Shown: in pieces, positions 36,468 through 44,584 of the stretch
Layout of the letters: the number at the start of each line of letters is the position of its first letter
Position numbering within the stretch: position 1 is the first letter of the stretch
NCBI RefSeq assembly: GCF_014352935.1
Contig: NZ_CP060694.1
Coordinates: 930,001 to 994,000 of the forward strand
Direction of reading: 5' to 3'
From: Aliarcobacter cryaerophilus
GTDB taxonomy: Bacteria; Campylobacterota; Campylobacteria; Campylobacterales; Arcobacteraceae
Length of the DNA: 64,000 nt
Position numbers and translations under genes: made by a program
The notes under the pieces: model-generated
The model's database searches: none
What the model was told of the DNA's origin: nothing
What the model saw: only the letters and a program-made list of their open reading frames with translations

Positions 36468-36878
36468 ATTACAAATAATCCCTCTTATGATAAATTAAAT
36501 ATCTTTTTAGAGATAAAAAGATTTGTAAATATACTACCTTTAAAATTAAAAAGTGGCATAAAGTTTGTATATATTAAAAATCAAACCATGCATTTTGTTC
36601 TAACTCACCAACTTTTCAAAGTTGAGTTTGAGCATAACAAAGATACACTAAAAGCTCTTTTAAAAATGGCAGATATAAAAGATGTTTCAAATTTTGTTTT
36701 TTTTGTATCAAATAGTGTTGATAATTTAATCAAAAAAAACAGTGAAAATATAGATAAAAAATATATAGAAAAAAGTGTTGGAATTTTTGAAAATAGGGCA
36801 AAAGATGAAAAAATATTTAAAAAATTTGAAAGTATAAGAGAGATTATAAAAAATTCTACTAATCAAGGTAATATCTAA
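36438..36878 (+). CDS. Hypothetical protein, possibly DUF721/DciA-like
   Basis: A 146-residue basic cytoplasmic protein. A central segment (LPLKLKSGIKFVYIKNQTMH then FVLTHQLFKVEFE) has the strand-strand-helix pattern of DUF721, whose characterised member DciA loads or assists the replicative helicase DnaB. The match is weak and rests on pattern only. The C-terminal half is Lys-rich helices. The gene is divergent from the lipoprotein-nadB pair, with overlapping 5' ends, and convergent with the following metallopeptidase gene (one-base gap). Confidence 0.5.
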   Translation: MKNINEILNHITNNPSYDKLNIFLEIKRFVNILPLKLKSGIKFVYIKNQTMHFVLTHQLFKVEFEHNKDTLKALLKMADIKDVSNFVFFVSNSVDNLIKKNSENIDKKYIEKSVGIFENRAKDEKIFKKFESIREIIKNSTNQGNI

Positions 36879-36879
36879 A

Positions 36880-37473
36880 TTATAAGAGAGTTTTAAATAT
36901 TTTTTCTATCTCTTTATAGTTTGGAGAGTACTTTTCTACTAATTCCCAAAACTTTTTTGAATGATTTTTATGCTTTATATGTGCTAGTTCGTGAATAACA
37001 ATATATTCCATAATATAAAGTGGAAATTTCATAAGCAATATATTAAAATTTAGCTCATTTTTATAGTTACAAGAACCCCAAGTTCTTTTGTTTTTTCTAT
37101 ATGAAATTTTTGTTGGAAATAGTTGCATTAAATTTGAATATTTTTCAATAAAAGTAGAGATAAAACTGTCTATCTCTTTTTTATAAAAACTATCAAGATT
37201 TTTTATAGCAAAATCGCTTAAAAGCTTTTTTTCTCCTAAATATAAAAAATAACCATTTTCTAAAGTTTTACTTTCTACTCTTTTTATATTTTCTAATATC
37301 CAATCTTTTTTTCTATTTATCAAATCTTTTGCATCATAAATTGTAAAATATCTATTTGCTTTTATTTGCAATAAATCTTTTCTTAAAATTCTTAAATAGC
37401 AATGTTTTATATGCTTTTTATTATGTAATTCAACACTTATTACACTATTATTCAAATTAATTTCAAAATTCAA
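36880..37473 (-). CDS. YgjP-like M48-type metallopeptidase
   Basis: A 197-residue protein of the YgjP (DUF45, SprT-like) family. The zinc motif VIHELAHIKHKNHSKKFWEL near residue 157 supplies HExxH and a downstream His. Upstream is the family RKNKRTWGSC stretch. There is no signal peptide, so it is cytoplasmic. The start is TTG, preceded by AAAGG at six bases. Substrate unknown; some family members are linked to DNA-protein crosslinks or nucleotide metabolism. Confidence 0.85.
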   Translation of the reverse strand: MNFEINLNNSVISVELHNKKHIKHCYLRILRKDLLQIKANRYFTIYDAKDLINRKKDWILENIKRVESKTLENGYFLYLGEKKLLSDFAIKNLDSFYKKEIDSFISTFIEKYSNLMQLFPTKISYRKNKRTWGSCNYKNELNFNILLMKFPLYIMEYIVIHELAHIKHKNHSKKFWELVEKYSPNYKEIEKIFKTLL

Positions 37474-37493
37474 AAAAAACCTTTAAGTAAATT

Positions 37494-37514
37494 TTAGATA
37501 AAATCCGCCCGATT
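37494..37514 (+). promoter_or_regulatory. Probable promoter of the aminotransferase gene
   Basis: TTAGATAAAATCCGCCCGATT contains GATAAAAT as an extended -10 with a G/C-rich start site just after it. A nearly identical 21-mer precedes the acyltransferase gene near 45909. A leader of about 45 nt would follow. Confidence 0.5.
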
Positions 37515-37555
37515 ATACCATAAGTGTAATGATAATTTAATTGAGGAAAACTATT

Positions 37556-38722
37556 ATGAAAATTGCAAATAGAATGGAGAAATTAGCTCCTTCACTTACT
37601 TTATCTATAACAGCTTTAGCAAACGAATTAAAAGCTGCTGGTAAAGATATTCTAAGTTTTAGTGCAGGTGAACCTGATTTTGATACGCCACAAGTTGTAA
37701 AAGATGCAGCTATTAAAGCAATAAATGAAGGAAAAACTAAATATACAGCAGTTGAGGGTATTAAAGAAACTAAACAAGCAATTATTAATAAGTTAAAGAA
37801 AGACCACAATTTAGATTATACATTGGATAAAATTGTAATAAGTAATGGAGCTAAACACTCTTTATTTAATCTAGCTCAAGCACTAATTGATGAGGGTGAT
37901 GAAGTTATAATTCCTAGTCCATATTGGGTTACTTATCCAGAATTAGTCGTTTATAGTGGAGGAGTTCCTGTATTTATTGAGACAGATGAGAGTACAGAAT
38001 TTAAAATCACTGCAAAGCAATTAAAAGAGAAAATTACACCAAAAACAAAAATTTTAATGTTAAACTCTCCTTCAAATCCAACAGGATCAATTTACTCAAG
38101 AGATGAGTTATTAGCTATTGGTGAAGTTTTAAAAGGTACAGATATTGTAGTTTTATCAGATGAAATGTATGAAAAACTAATATATAAAGGTAAAAAATTC
38201 ACTGCAACTGCTGAAGTTAGTGAAGATATGTATAATAGAACAGTTACAATAAATGGTTTGAGTAAATCTGTTGCAATGACTGGTTGGAGATTTGGGTATG
38301 TTGCATGTCCAAACAGTGCACTTGCAAAAGCTATGTCAAAACTTCAAGGTCAAGTTACATCGAATGTAAATTCGATGACTCAATATGCAGCAATTGTAGC
38401 TTTAGAAGGTGAAGCCAATAAAGATATTGAGATGATGAGAGTTGAGTTTGAGAAAAGAAAAGATTATGCTGTTAAAGCTATAAATAATATTTCTAAGCTA
38501 TCTTGTTATGATCCAGATGGTGCTTTTTATCTATTTATAAATATAAAAAAATACTCAAATGACTCTATGAAATTTTGTGCTGATTTGCTAGAGAGCAAAG
38601 GAGTTGCACTTGTTCCTGGTCTTGCTTTTGGGATGGAAGGATATGTTAGATTATCTTTTGCTACAAGTATGAAAGCTATAGAAGATGGAATAAATAGAAT
38701 CAAAGAGTTTGTAGAAAAATAA
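37556..38722 (+). CDS. aspC: Aspartate/aromatic aminotransferase (PLP, class I)
   Basis: Pyridoxal-phosphate aminotransferase of 388 residues, subgroup Igamma, probably aspartate:2-oxoglutarate aminotransferase. Seen: FSAGEPDFDTPQ, SNGAKHSLFNL (cofactor phosphate site), LNSPSNPTGSIYSR (Asn), the Schiff-base lysine in NGLSKSVAMTGWRFGY (about residue 236), and the C-terminal Arg region YVRLSFATS. The ATG preceded by GAGGAAAA was chosen over an in-frame TTG 15 bases upstream that lies within the ribosome binding site. The symbol could equally be aspB/aatA; prephenate activity cannot be excluded. Confidence 0.93.
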   Translation: MKIANRMEKLAPSLTLSITALANELKAAGKDILSFSAGEPDFDTPQVVKDAAIKAINEGKTKYTAVEGIKETKQAIINKLKKDHNLDYTLDKIVISNGAKHSLFNLAQALIDEGDEVIIPSPYWVTYPELVVYSGGVPVFIETDESTEFKITAKQLKEKITPKTKILMLNSPSNPTGSIYSRDELLAIGEVLKGTDIVVLSDEMYEKLIYKGKKFTATAEVSEDMYNRTVTINGLSKSVAMTGWRFGYVACPNSALAKAMSKLQGQVTSNVNSMTQYAAIVALEGEANKDIEMMRVEFEKRKDYAVKAINNISKLSCYDPDGAFYLFINIKKYSNDSMKFCADLLESKGVALVPGLAFGMEGYVRLSFATSMKAIEDGINRIKEFVEK

Positions 38723-38779
38723 TTTTAAAATTAAACCTAATTTTGATACAATAATTTATAATCTAAATTAGGAAATCTT

Positions 38780-41107
38780 ATGAATTATCTAAAAATACTT
38801 GGAAGTAGTGGCAATAAATCAAAGAATTTTGGTACTACTTCTTTTCAAATCTCAAATGACACTGCTATTGATGCTGGAAATATAATAAATTCTTTAGATG
38901 ATGAAGCCTATAAAATAAATCATATTTTTGTAACACATGCTCATTTAGATCATGTAAGTGATATTCCTTTTATGTTGGACAACTATTTTACAAAAAGAGA
39001 AATACCTCTTACTATTTATGGCTCATTAGAGACTATCCAATTTTTAAAAGAGCATATTTTTAATAATAAAATTTGGCCAGATTTCTCAAATATTAAGCTT
39101 TTGAATAAAGATGAAAATACTCTTTTATTTAAAGAGTTAAAAGAAAATGAAGAGATAATTCATGGTAAATTTAAAATAAAAGCTATAAAAACAGAACATA
39201 CTGATGGCTCTTTTGGATATATTGTTTCTAAAAATAGTAGTAGCTATATAATAAGTGGAGATACTGATTTTAATGATAATTTAATCTCTCATATAAATAA
39301 TACAAAAAATCTAAAAGCTCTTTTTATTGAGTGCTCTTTTCCTAATAGTTTAGAAAATATTGCAAAAGTAAGTAAACATTTAACTCCTAATAGTTTAAAA
39401 ATGGTTTTGAAGAAAATAGAGAATAAAAATCTAGCTATATTTTTATATCACTTAAAACTTGTGCAACAAGATGTTTTAAAAAAAGAGATAGAAAATTTAG
39501 GTATTTTTAAAAATGGTGGAAAAATTTTAGAAGATGGAGATATTATTCATATAGATGATTTAAAAGTTCAATCAAAAATAGAAGATATTGAACTTTTTGA
39601 TAGAGTTATGGATATAAATTTAAAGTTATCAAGTGAAAATGATAAAGAACATTTATATGAAATGATTTTAACTCTAATAAGAGAACTTACAAAAAGTGAT
39701 GCAGGGACATTATATTTAATAAGTGATGATAAAAAACATTTAGATTTTAAAGTAGTTCAAAATGAAACTCTTAATATATTTTTAGGAACAAAAGAGGAAA
39801 AAATATCTTGGAATCCTTTACCTCTTTATCTTGATAATGGTGAAGAAAATAGAGCTATGGTAGCTGTTGTTTGTGCTTTAGATAAAAAAATTATAAATAT
39901 TTCAGATGTTTATAATAGCAAAGATTATAATTTTGAAGGTACAAAAGCATTTGATAAAAGTAAGAATTATCATTCTAAATCGATGTTGGTTGTTCCTTTG
40001 GTAAATCATGAGAATGATGTAATAGGTGTTATACAACTTATAAACAAAGGGATAAAAGATAAAAATAGTATCTATACTTCTTATGATGAAAAGATAATAA
40101 AAGCTCTATCTTTACAAGCTGCTATGGCTTTGACAAATACTATTTTAATAGATAGTTTAGAAAACTTTTTGGAAAGCTTTGTAAATTCTATTGCAAATGC
40201 AATTGATGCAAAATCAAGACATACTTCAACACATATTACAAAGATGGCAAAATTAGCTCCTATGATTGCAAATTCAATAAATGAAGATAAAACAATATAT
40301 AAAGATATAAACTATTCTAAAAACGATTTAAAAGAGATTGAACTAGCTGCAAAACTTCATGATGTTGGAAAAATATCAATACCTGAATGGGTTATAGATA
40401 AGAGTACAAAACTTCAAAAACTTATAGATGGATTTGAGCTTATCAAGTTAAGAGCAGAGATAATAAAAAGAGATTTAAAAATAGAATTTTTAGAAAATAA
40501 ATTAACCAAAGAGAGCTATGAGTATAGTTTACAAAATATTGAAGATAGTTTAGAGTTTATAGGAAAAGCAAATATAGGTCAAGAGTTTATGAGTGATGTT
40601 GATATTAAAAGAGTTGAAGATATATCTTTATATAAATATTATGAAAATAATATAGAAAGGAACTTTTTAAGCGATGATGAAGTTTATAATATATCAATTA
40701 GAAAAGGTACTTTAACAAAAGAAGAGAAAGATATTATGAATTCTCATGCAACACTGTCTTATGAGATGTTGAGTGCATTACCATTTCCTAAAAAGTATTC
40801 AAATATTATGCATATTGCTGTAAATCATCATGAAAAATTAAATGGAAAAGGTTATCCTAGAGGATTAAGTGAGCAGGAGATAGCTTTAGAGGATAGAATT
40901 TTAATTCTAGCTGATATTTTTGAAGCACTTAGTTCAAATGATAGACCATATAAAGGTGTTAAGAAACTAAGTGAAATATTTAAAATATTAGATTTTATGG
41001 TAAAAGATGGAGAGATAGACAAAGATTTATTAGATTTCTTTAAAAATAGTAGAGCTTTTAAAGAATATTGTGAAACTGAGCTTTTAACTGAGCAGTTAGA
41101 TGTTTAA
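38780..41107 (+). CDS. MBL-fold (class II PDE-like) - GAF - HD-GYP phosphodiesterase
   Basis: A 775-residue cytoplasmic protein with three domains. Residues 1-260 are a metallo-beta-lactamase fold with THAHLDHVSDIPF (about 52-64) and SGDTDFND, matching the HxHLDH signature of class II 3',5'-cyclic-nucleotide phosphodiesterases. A GAF domain follows (about 275-455, with LVVPLVNHENDVIGVIQLIN). Residues 470-770 are an HD-GYP domain: KLHDVGKISIPEWV near 520 and HHEKLNGKGYPRGLS near 682. About 100 extra residues lie between those motifs. It overlaps the adenylate cyclase gene by eight bases. Predicted dual action on cAMP and c-di-GMP is inference. Confidence 0.88.
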   Translation: MNYLKILGSSGNKSKNFGTTSFQISNDTAIDAGNIINSLDDEAYKINHIFVTHAHLDHVSDIPFMLDNYFTKREIPLTIYGSLETIQFLKEHIFNNKIWPDFSNIKLLNKDENTLLFKELKENEEIIHGKFKIKAIKTEHTDGSFGYIVSKNSSSYIISGDTDFNDNLISHINNTKNLKALFIECSFPNSLENIAKVSKHLTPNSLKMVLKKIENKNLAIFLYHLKLVQQDVLKKEIENLGIFKNGGKILEDGDIIHIDDLKVQSKIEDIELFDRVMDINLKLSSENDKEHLYEMILTLIRELTKSDAGTLYLISDDKKHLDFKVVQNETLNIFLGTKEEKISWNPLPLYLDNGEENRAMVAVVCALDKKIINISDVYNSKDYNFEGTKAFDKSKNYHSKSMLVVPLVNHENDVIGVIQLINKGIKDKNSIYTSYDEKIIKALSLQAAMALTNTILIDSLENFLESFVNSIANAIDAKSRHTSTHITKMAKLAPMIANSINEDKTIYKDINYSKNDLKEIELAAKLHDVGKISIPEWVIDKSTKLQKLIDGFELIKLRAEIIKRDLKIEFLENKLTKESYEYSLQNIEDSLEFIGKANIGQEFMSDVDIKRVEDISLYKYYENNIERNFLSDDEVYNISIRKGTLTKEEKDIMNSHATLSYEMLSALPFPKKYSNIMHIAVNHHEKLNGKGYPRGLSEQEIALEDRILILADIFEALSSNDRPYKGVKKLSEIFKILDFMVKDGEIDKDLLDFFKNSRAFKEYCETELLTEQLDV

Positions 41108-43262
41108 AAGTAAGATAAAAAAGTTTTTAATATATGGTTTTTTTTCTTTTCTAATTTCAAGTTTTTTAATAGTTTTATATATATTTTTTCCATCACTTCT
41201 TGATTCTTTTGATAATAGAATTAGAGATTCTTATTTTATTTTCAAAGGTGAAACAAAAACTTCAAATAATGTTGTAATTATAGATATTGATGATAGTTCA
41301 ATAAAAGAGTTTGGACAGTGGCCTTGGAGTAGAAATATTTTATCAAAAATTATAGAAAATTTAACAAATTCAAATATTTCTGTAGTTGGAATGGATATTG
41401 TTTTTGCTGAAGAAGATAGAACTTCACCATCTTTAATAGCAAAAAAATTAGGTATAAATAAAGAGCTAGAAAACTATGATTTTGATTTTGCAAAAGTTAT
41501 TTCAACATCACCTGTAATTTTAGGATATAGCTTTGATATAGAAGATAATAATTCGAGTAAAAACTCACCACAAATTCCTGCAATATTTATTGAAAAAAAT
41601 AAAAATAGTGATACAAACTATTTAATACAAGCTTTTGGAACTACTTTAAATCTTCCAATATTGCAAGAAAATTCATATTCAAGTGGTTTTTTTAATATTA
41701 TTCCAGATGAAAGTGGAGTTATAAGAAGTGTTCCATTGTTGATTTCTTATAATGATACTTTGTATCCATCTTTGGCTTTGGAAATTATAAGAGCTTTAAA
41801 TGATATCCAAAAAGTTTTTGTAAACTATGATGAAAATGGAGTTTCAAATATTCAATTAGGAGATTTTTATATTCCTACAGATAAATTTGGAAGAATATTT
41901 ATAAATTATCGTGGACCTTCTAAAAGTTTTAAATATATTAGTGCAAAAGATATTTATAATAATAATTTCAAAGTGGAAGATATAGAAGGAAAGATAGCTC
42001 TTTTAGGTACAAGTGCAACAGGACTTTATGATTTAAGGGCAACTCCTTATGAAAATGTATTTCCTGGAGTAGAGGTGCATGCAAATGTAATTGATAATAT
42101 TTTGCAAGGTGATTTTATTCAAAAAGCCTCTTATCTTGATGGTGTAAATATAGTATCAATTTTTGTTCTTGCTTTTTTTGTATTCTTTTTAGTTTCAGTT
42201 ACACCTTTTATTTTAAAGCCTTTTGTTTTTTTACTATTTTTTAGTGCATATTTGATTTTTTCTTATCATGCTTTATTCTCTTATGGTTTAGTATTAAATA
42301 TAATATTTCCAATCTCTTCTATAATTTTGGCATTTGTTTTTTCTATCATAATTGATTTTTTCTATAATATAAAACAAGAAAAAGCTATTAAAAATAAGTT
42401 TGCTTCAAAAGTATCAAAAAGTGTTATGGAAGATATTTTAAAAAATATAGATAATAATGAATTTAGTGCAAAAAACAAAGAGATAACAATCTTTTTTAGT
42501 GATATTAGAGGTTTTACACAAGTTTCGGAGCAACTAAAAGCAAAGGAACTAATAGAGTATTTAAATGCTTATATGGAACCTATGAGTAGTATTATTATAA
42601 AAAATCAAGGAACTATTGATAAGTTTATTGGAGATGCTATTATGGCATATTGGAATGCACCACTTGATGTAGAAAATCATGCAGATATGGCAGTTAAAGC
42701 ATCATTAGAACAATTAGAGGCTTTAAATGAATTAAATAAAAAATTTGAAAAAGACAAATTACCAACTATTGATATAGGAATAGGGCTAAATAGTGGTGAA
42801 GTAATAGTTGGTGAGATGGGAAGTAGTTTAAGAAGTGATTATACTGTTATTGGTGATGCTATAAATTTAGGTTCAAGGGTTGAGTCTTTATGTAAATATT
42901 ATGGTTCAAAGTTAAATATAACAAACTTTACAAAAGATAAATTAAAAGAAAAATATATATTTAGATTTTTAGATTTTGTAAGAGTAAAAGGTAAAACTCA
43001 GCCAGTTGAAATTTGGCAAGTAATAGGAAGTGGTGAAGTTAAAGATGATTTAAAAAATGAACTAGAAGATTATCATAAGGCAATTGATTTTTATAAAGAG
43101 TCAAAATTTTCAGATGCTTTAGAACTTTTTAGAAAACTAGATAATCTAGAAAATAAAACAAATAAAAATATTTATAAAATTTATATAAAAAGATGCGAAG
43201 AGTTTATACAAACACCACCAAAAGATTTTGATGGTGTTTATGAACATACAACAAAGGCTTAG
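41100..43262 (+). CDS. CHASE2-domain class III adenylate cyclase
   Basis: Membrane cyclase of 720 residues. An N-terminal membrane helix (about 8-30) is followed by an extracytoplasmic CHASE2 domain (VVIIDIDDSSIKEFGQWPWS, about 56-75, to about 330) and three membrane helices (about 345-420). The cyclase domain is at 455-640: FFSDIRGFT and DKFIGDAIMAYWNAP supply the metal aspartates, the Lys of DKFIGD plus SDYTVIGDAINLGSRVE indicate ATP specificity, and the Asn and Arg of NLGSRVE are the transition-state residues. The tail ends PPKDFDGVYEHTTKA, typical of the family. Its stop overlaps that of the convergent SLAM-like gene. No CRP-type receptor is nearby. Confidence 0.93.
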   Translation: MFKSKIKKFLIYGFFSFLISSFLIVLYIFFPSLLDSFDNRIRDSYFIFKGETKTSNNVVIIDIDDSSIKEFGQWPWSRNILSKIIENLTNSNISVVGMDIVFAEEDRTSPSLIAKKLGINKELENYDFDFAKVISTSPVILGYSFDIEDNNSSKNSPQIPAIFIEKNKNSDTNYLIQAFGTTLNLPILQENSYSSGFFNIIPDESGVIRSVPLLISYNDTLYPSLALEIIRALNDIQKVFVNYDENGVSNIQLGDFYIPTDKFGRIFINYRGPSKSFKYISAKDIYNNNFKVEDIEGKIALLGTSATGLYDLRATPYENVFPGVEVHANVIDNILQGDFIQKASYLDGVNIVSIFVLAFFVFFLVSVTPFILKPFVFLLFFSAYLIFSYHALFSYGLVLNIIFPISSIILAFVFSIIIDFFYNIKQEKAIKNKFASKVSKSVMEDILKNIDNNEFSAKNKEITIFFSDIRGFTQVSEQLKAKELIEYLNAYMEPMSSIIIKNQGTIDKFIGDAIMAYWNAPLDVENHADMAVKASLEQLEALNELNKKFEKDKLPTIDIGIGLNSGEVIVGEMGSSLRSDYTVIGDAINLGSRVESLCKYYGSKLNITNFTKDKLKEKYIFRFLDFVRVKGKTQPVEIWQVIGSGEVKDDLKNELEDYHKAIDFYKESKFSDALELFRKLDNLENKTNKNIYKIYIKRCEEFIQTPPKDFDGVYEHTTKA

Positions 43263-44575
43263 AAAGAGTAATAAATATTTGTTCTTACAACATATTTATC
43301 ATATTCATAGATATTTTGATTAGAATCATTATTTATATATCTTAAAGTTGCACCTAAAGATAGGTTTTTATTTATAGATTGTAAAACACCTAAATCAAGA
43401 ATAACTTTATCATCTCTTTTTTTATTGTTATACAAAACCTCTTCTTTTATTTTGTATCTATCTTTATATAGTTCAATTCCGCTTGTAAGCATAGTTGATT
43501 TTGTAAGAGGGTACATATTTTCATATCTTAAACTTGCAAAGTTATAGTCCACATTCCAAGCTTTACCTTTATCTTTATTATCTGTTCCAAAAGCAAAAGA
43601 TAAAGTATTCATACCAAACTTTTCCGTTAATAAAACTAAACTATTTGAAAGTTCATAATAGATTGAATCTCTAAACTCATAATCAGTTTGTTTAAAATCT
43701 TTCTTAATAAGTTTTACTTTTGTTTTATAAATTAGGTCTTTATCTATTTGATAATCAAAAGAAGGAGTTATAATATAGTTAAATAAATATGTACTATTAT
43801 CTAACCAAACATAGTTGTAATCGAAAGCTAAAGATGATTTTGATTTTTGTGTATAGTAAGAAAGCCCAGTTCCAAAAACTGCAAGGCTTAAATCATTATC
43901 ATGGTCTTTGTTAAACTTTTGCATATAACCTACGAATTTATTATCCATAGTTAAATTTTCTTTAATCTTAAATGTATGATTTAAAGCTAAGATATATTCT
44001 GCAACATGATCACTTTTTTTATCTGGAATAGATAAAGGAATATTACCCCAATTTACAAAATCATCATTTGAGTTATTGTCTGTATTTGAATCATATCCAT
44101 AGCCAAAACCTAAAGTTGTTTTTAGAAAGTTTCTTTCAGATTTTTTATTTAAAGAATCTAAAGTTAATTCTATATTTTTTCTTACATTCATAGGCAAACT
44201 ATTATCTTTTAATACATCTTGATATAAAACTTCAGCTTCTTCATATCTTTTTTGTTGAAAATATGTTTGTGCAAGTTCAAGTTTTACTCTACTATTATTT
44301 GGAGTTTGTTCTAAAAGCTCTTTATATAATGTTTCAGCCTCTTCAAACTTACCTATTTCATAAGCACTTCTTGCTAAAGCAAATGTTAGATTAGAGTCTA
44401 ATTTATCTTTTTTTAAATACTCTTTAAAAGCTAAATAGCTATCTTGAAAAGCTCTATTGTTGTAACTTTCAAGAGCTTTTGCAAAATTTTCATTTGAGTA
44501 GTTTTGGTTTGCAAAAATTAGTGTAGGTAAAAATAGGGCTTTAAAAATTAATTTTTTATTTGATTTTATTTTCAT
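43259..44575 (-). CDS. TPR + outer-membrane barrel protein (SLAM/type XI secretion-like)
   Basis: An exported protein of 438 residues with a signal peptide (FKALFLPTLIFANQ). Residues about 30-150 are tetratricopeptide repeats (FEEAETLYKELLEQTPNNSR, YEEAEVLYQDVLKDN). From FGYGYDSNTDNNS (about 158) onward it is an amphipathic beta-strand domain ending in YYSF with a terminal Phe, as in outer-membrane barrels. This TPR plus barrel order is that of SLAM/DUF560 proteins, which move cargo across the outer membrane. It lies nine bases behind the FecR-domain gene, its likely cargo. Confidence 0.8.
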   Translation of the reverse strand: MKIKSNKKLIFKALFLPTLIFANQNYSNENFAKALESYNNRAFQDSYLAFKEYLKKDKLDSNLTFALARSAYEIGKFEEAETLYKELLEQTPNNSRVKLELAQTYFQQKRYEEAEVLYQDVLKDNSLPMNVRKNIELTLDSLNKKSERNFLKTTLGFGYGYDSNTDNNSNDDFVNWGNIPLSIPDKKSDHVAEYILALNHTFKIKENLTMDNKFVGYMQKFNKDHDNDLSLAVFGTGLSYYTQKSKSSLAFDYNYVWLDNSTYLFNYIITPSFDYQIDKDLIYKTKVKLIKKDFKQTDYEFRDSIYYELSNSLVLLTEKFGMNTLSFAFGTDNKDKGKAWNVDYNFASLRYENMYPLTKSTMLTSGIELYKDRYKIKEEVLYNNKKRDDKVILDLGVLQSINKNLSLGATLRYINNDSNQNIYEYDKYVVRTNIYYSF

Positions 44576-44584
44576 ATCTAGTTA

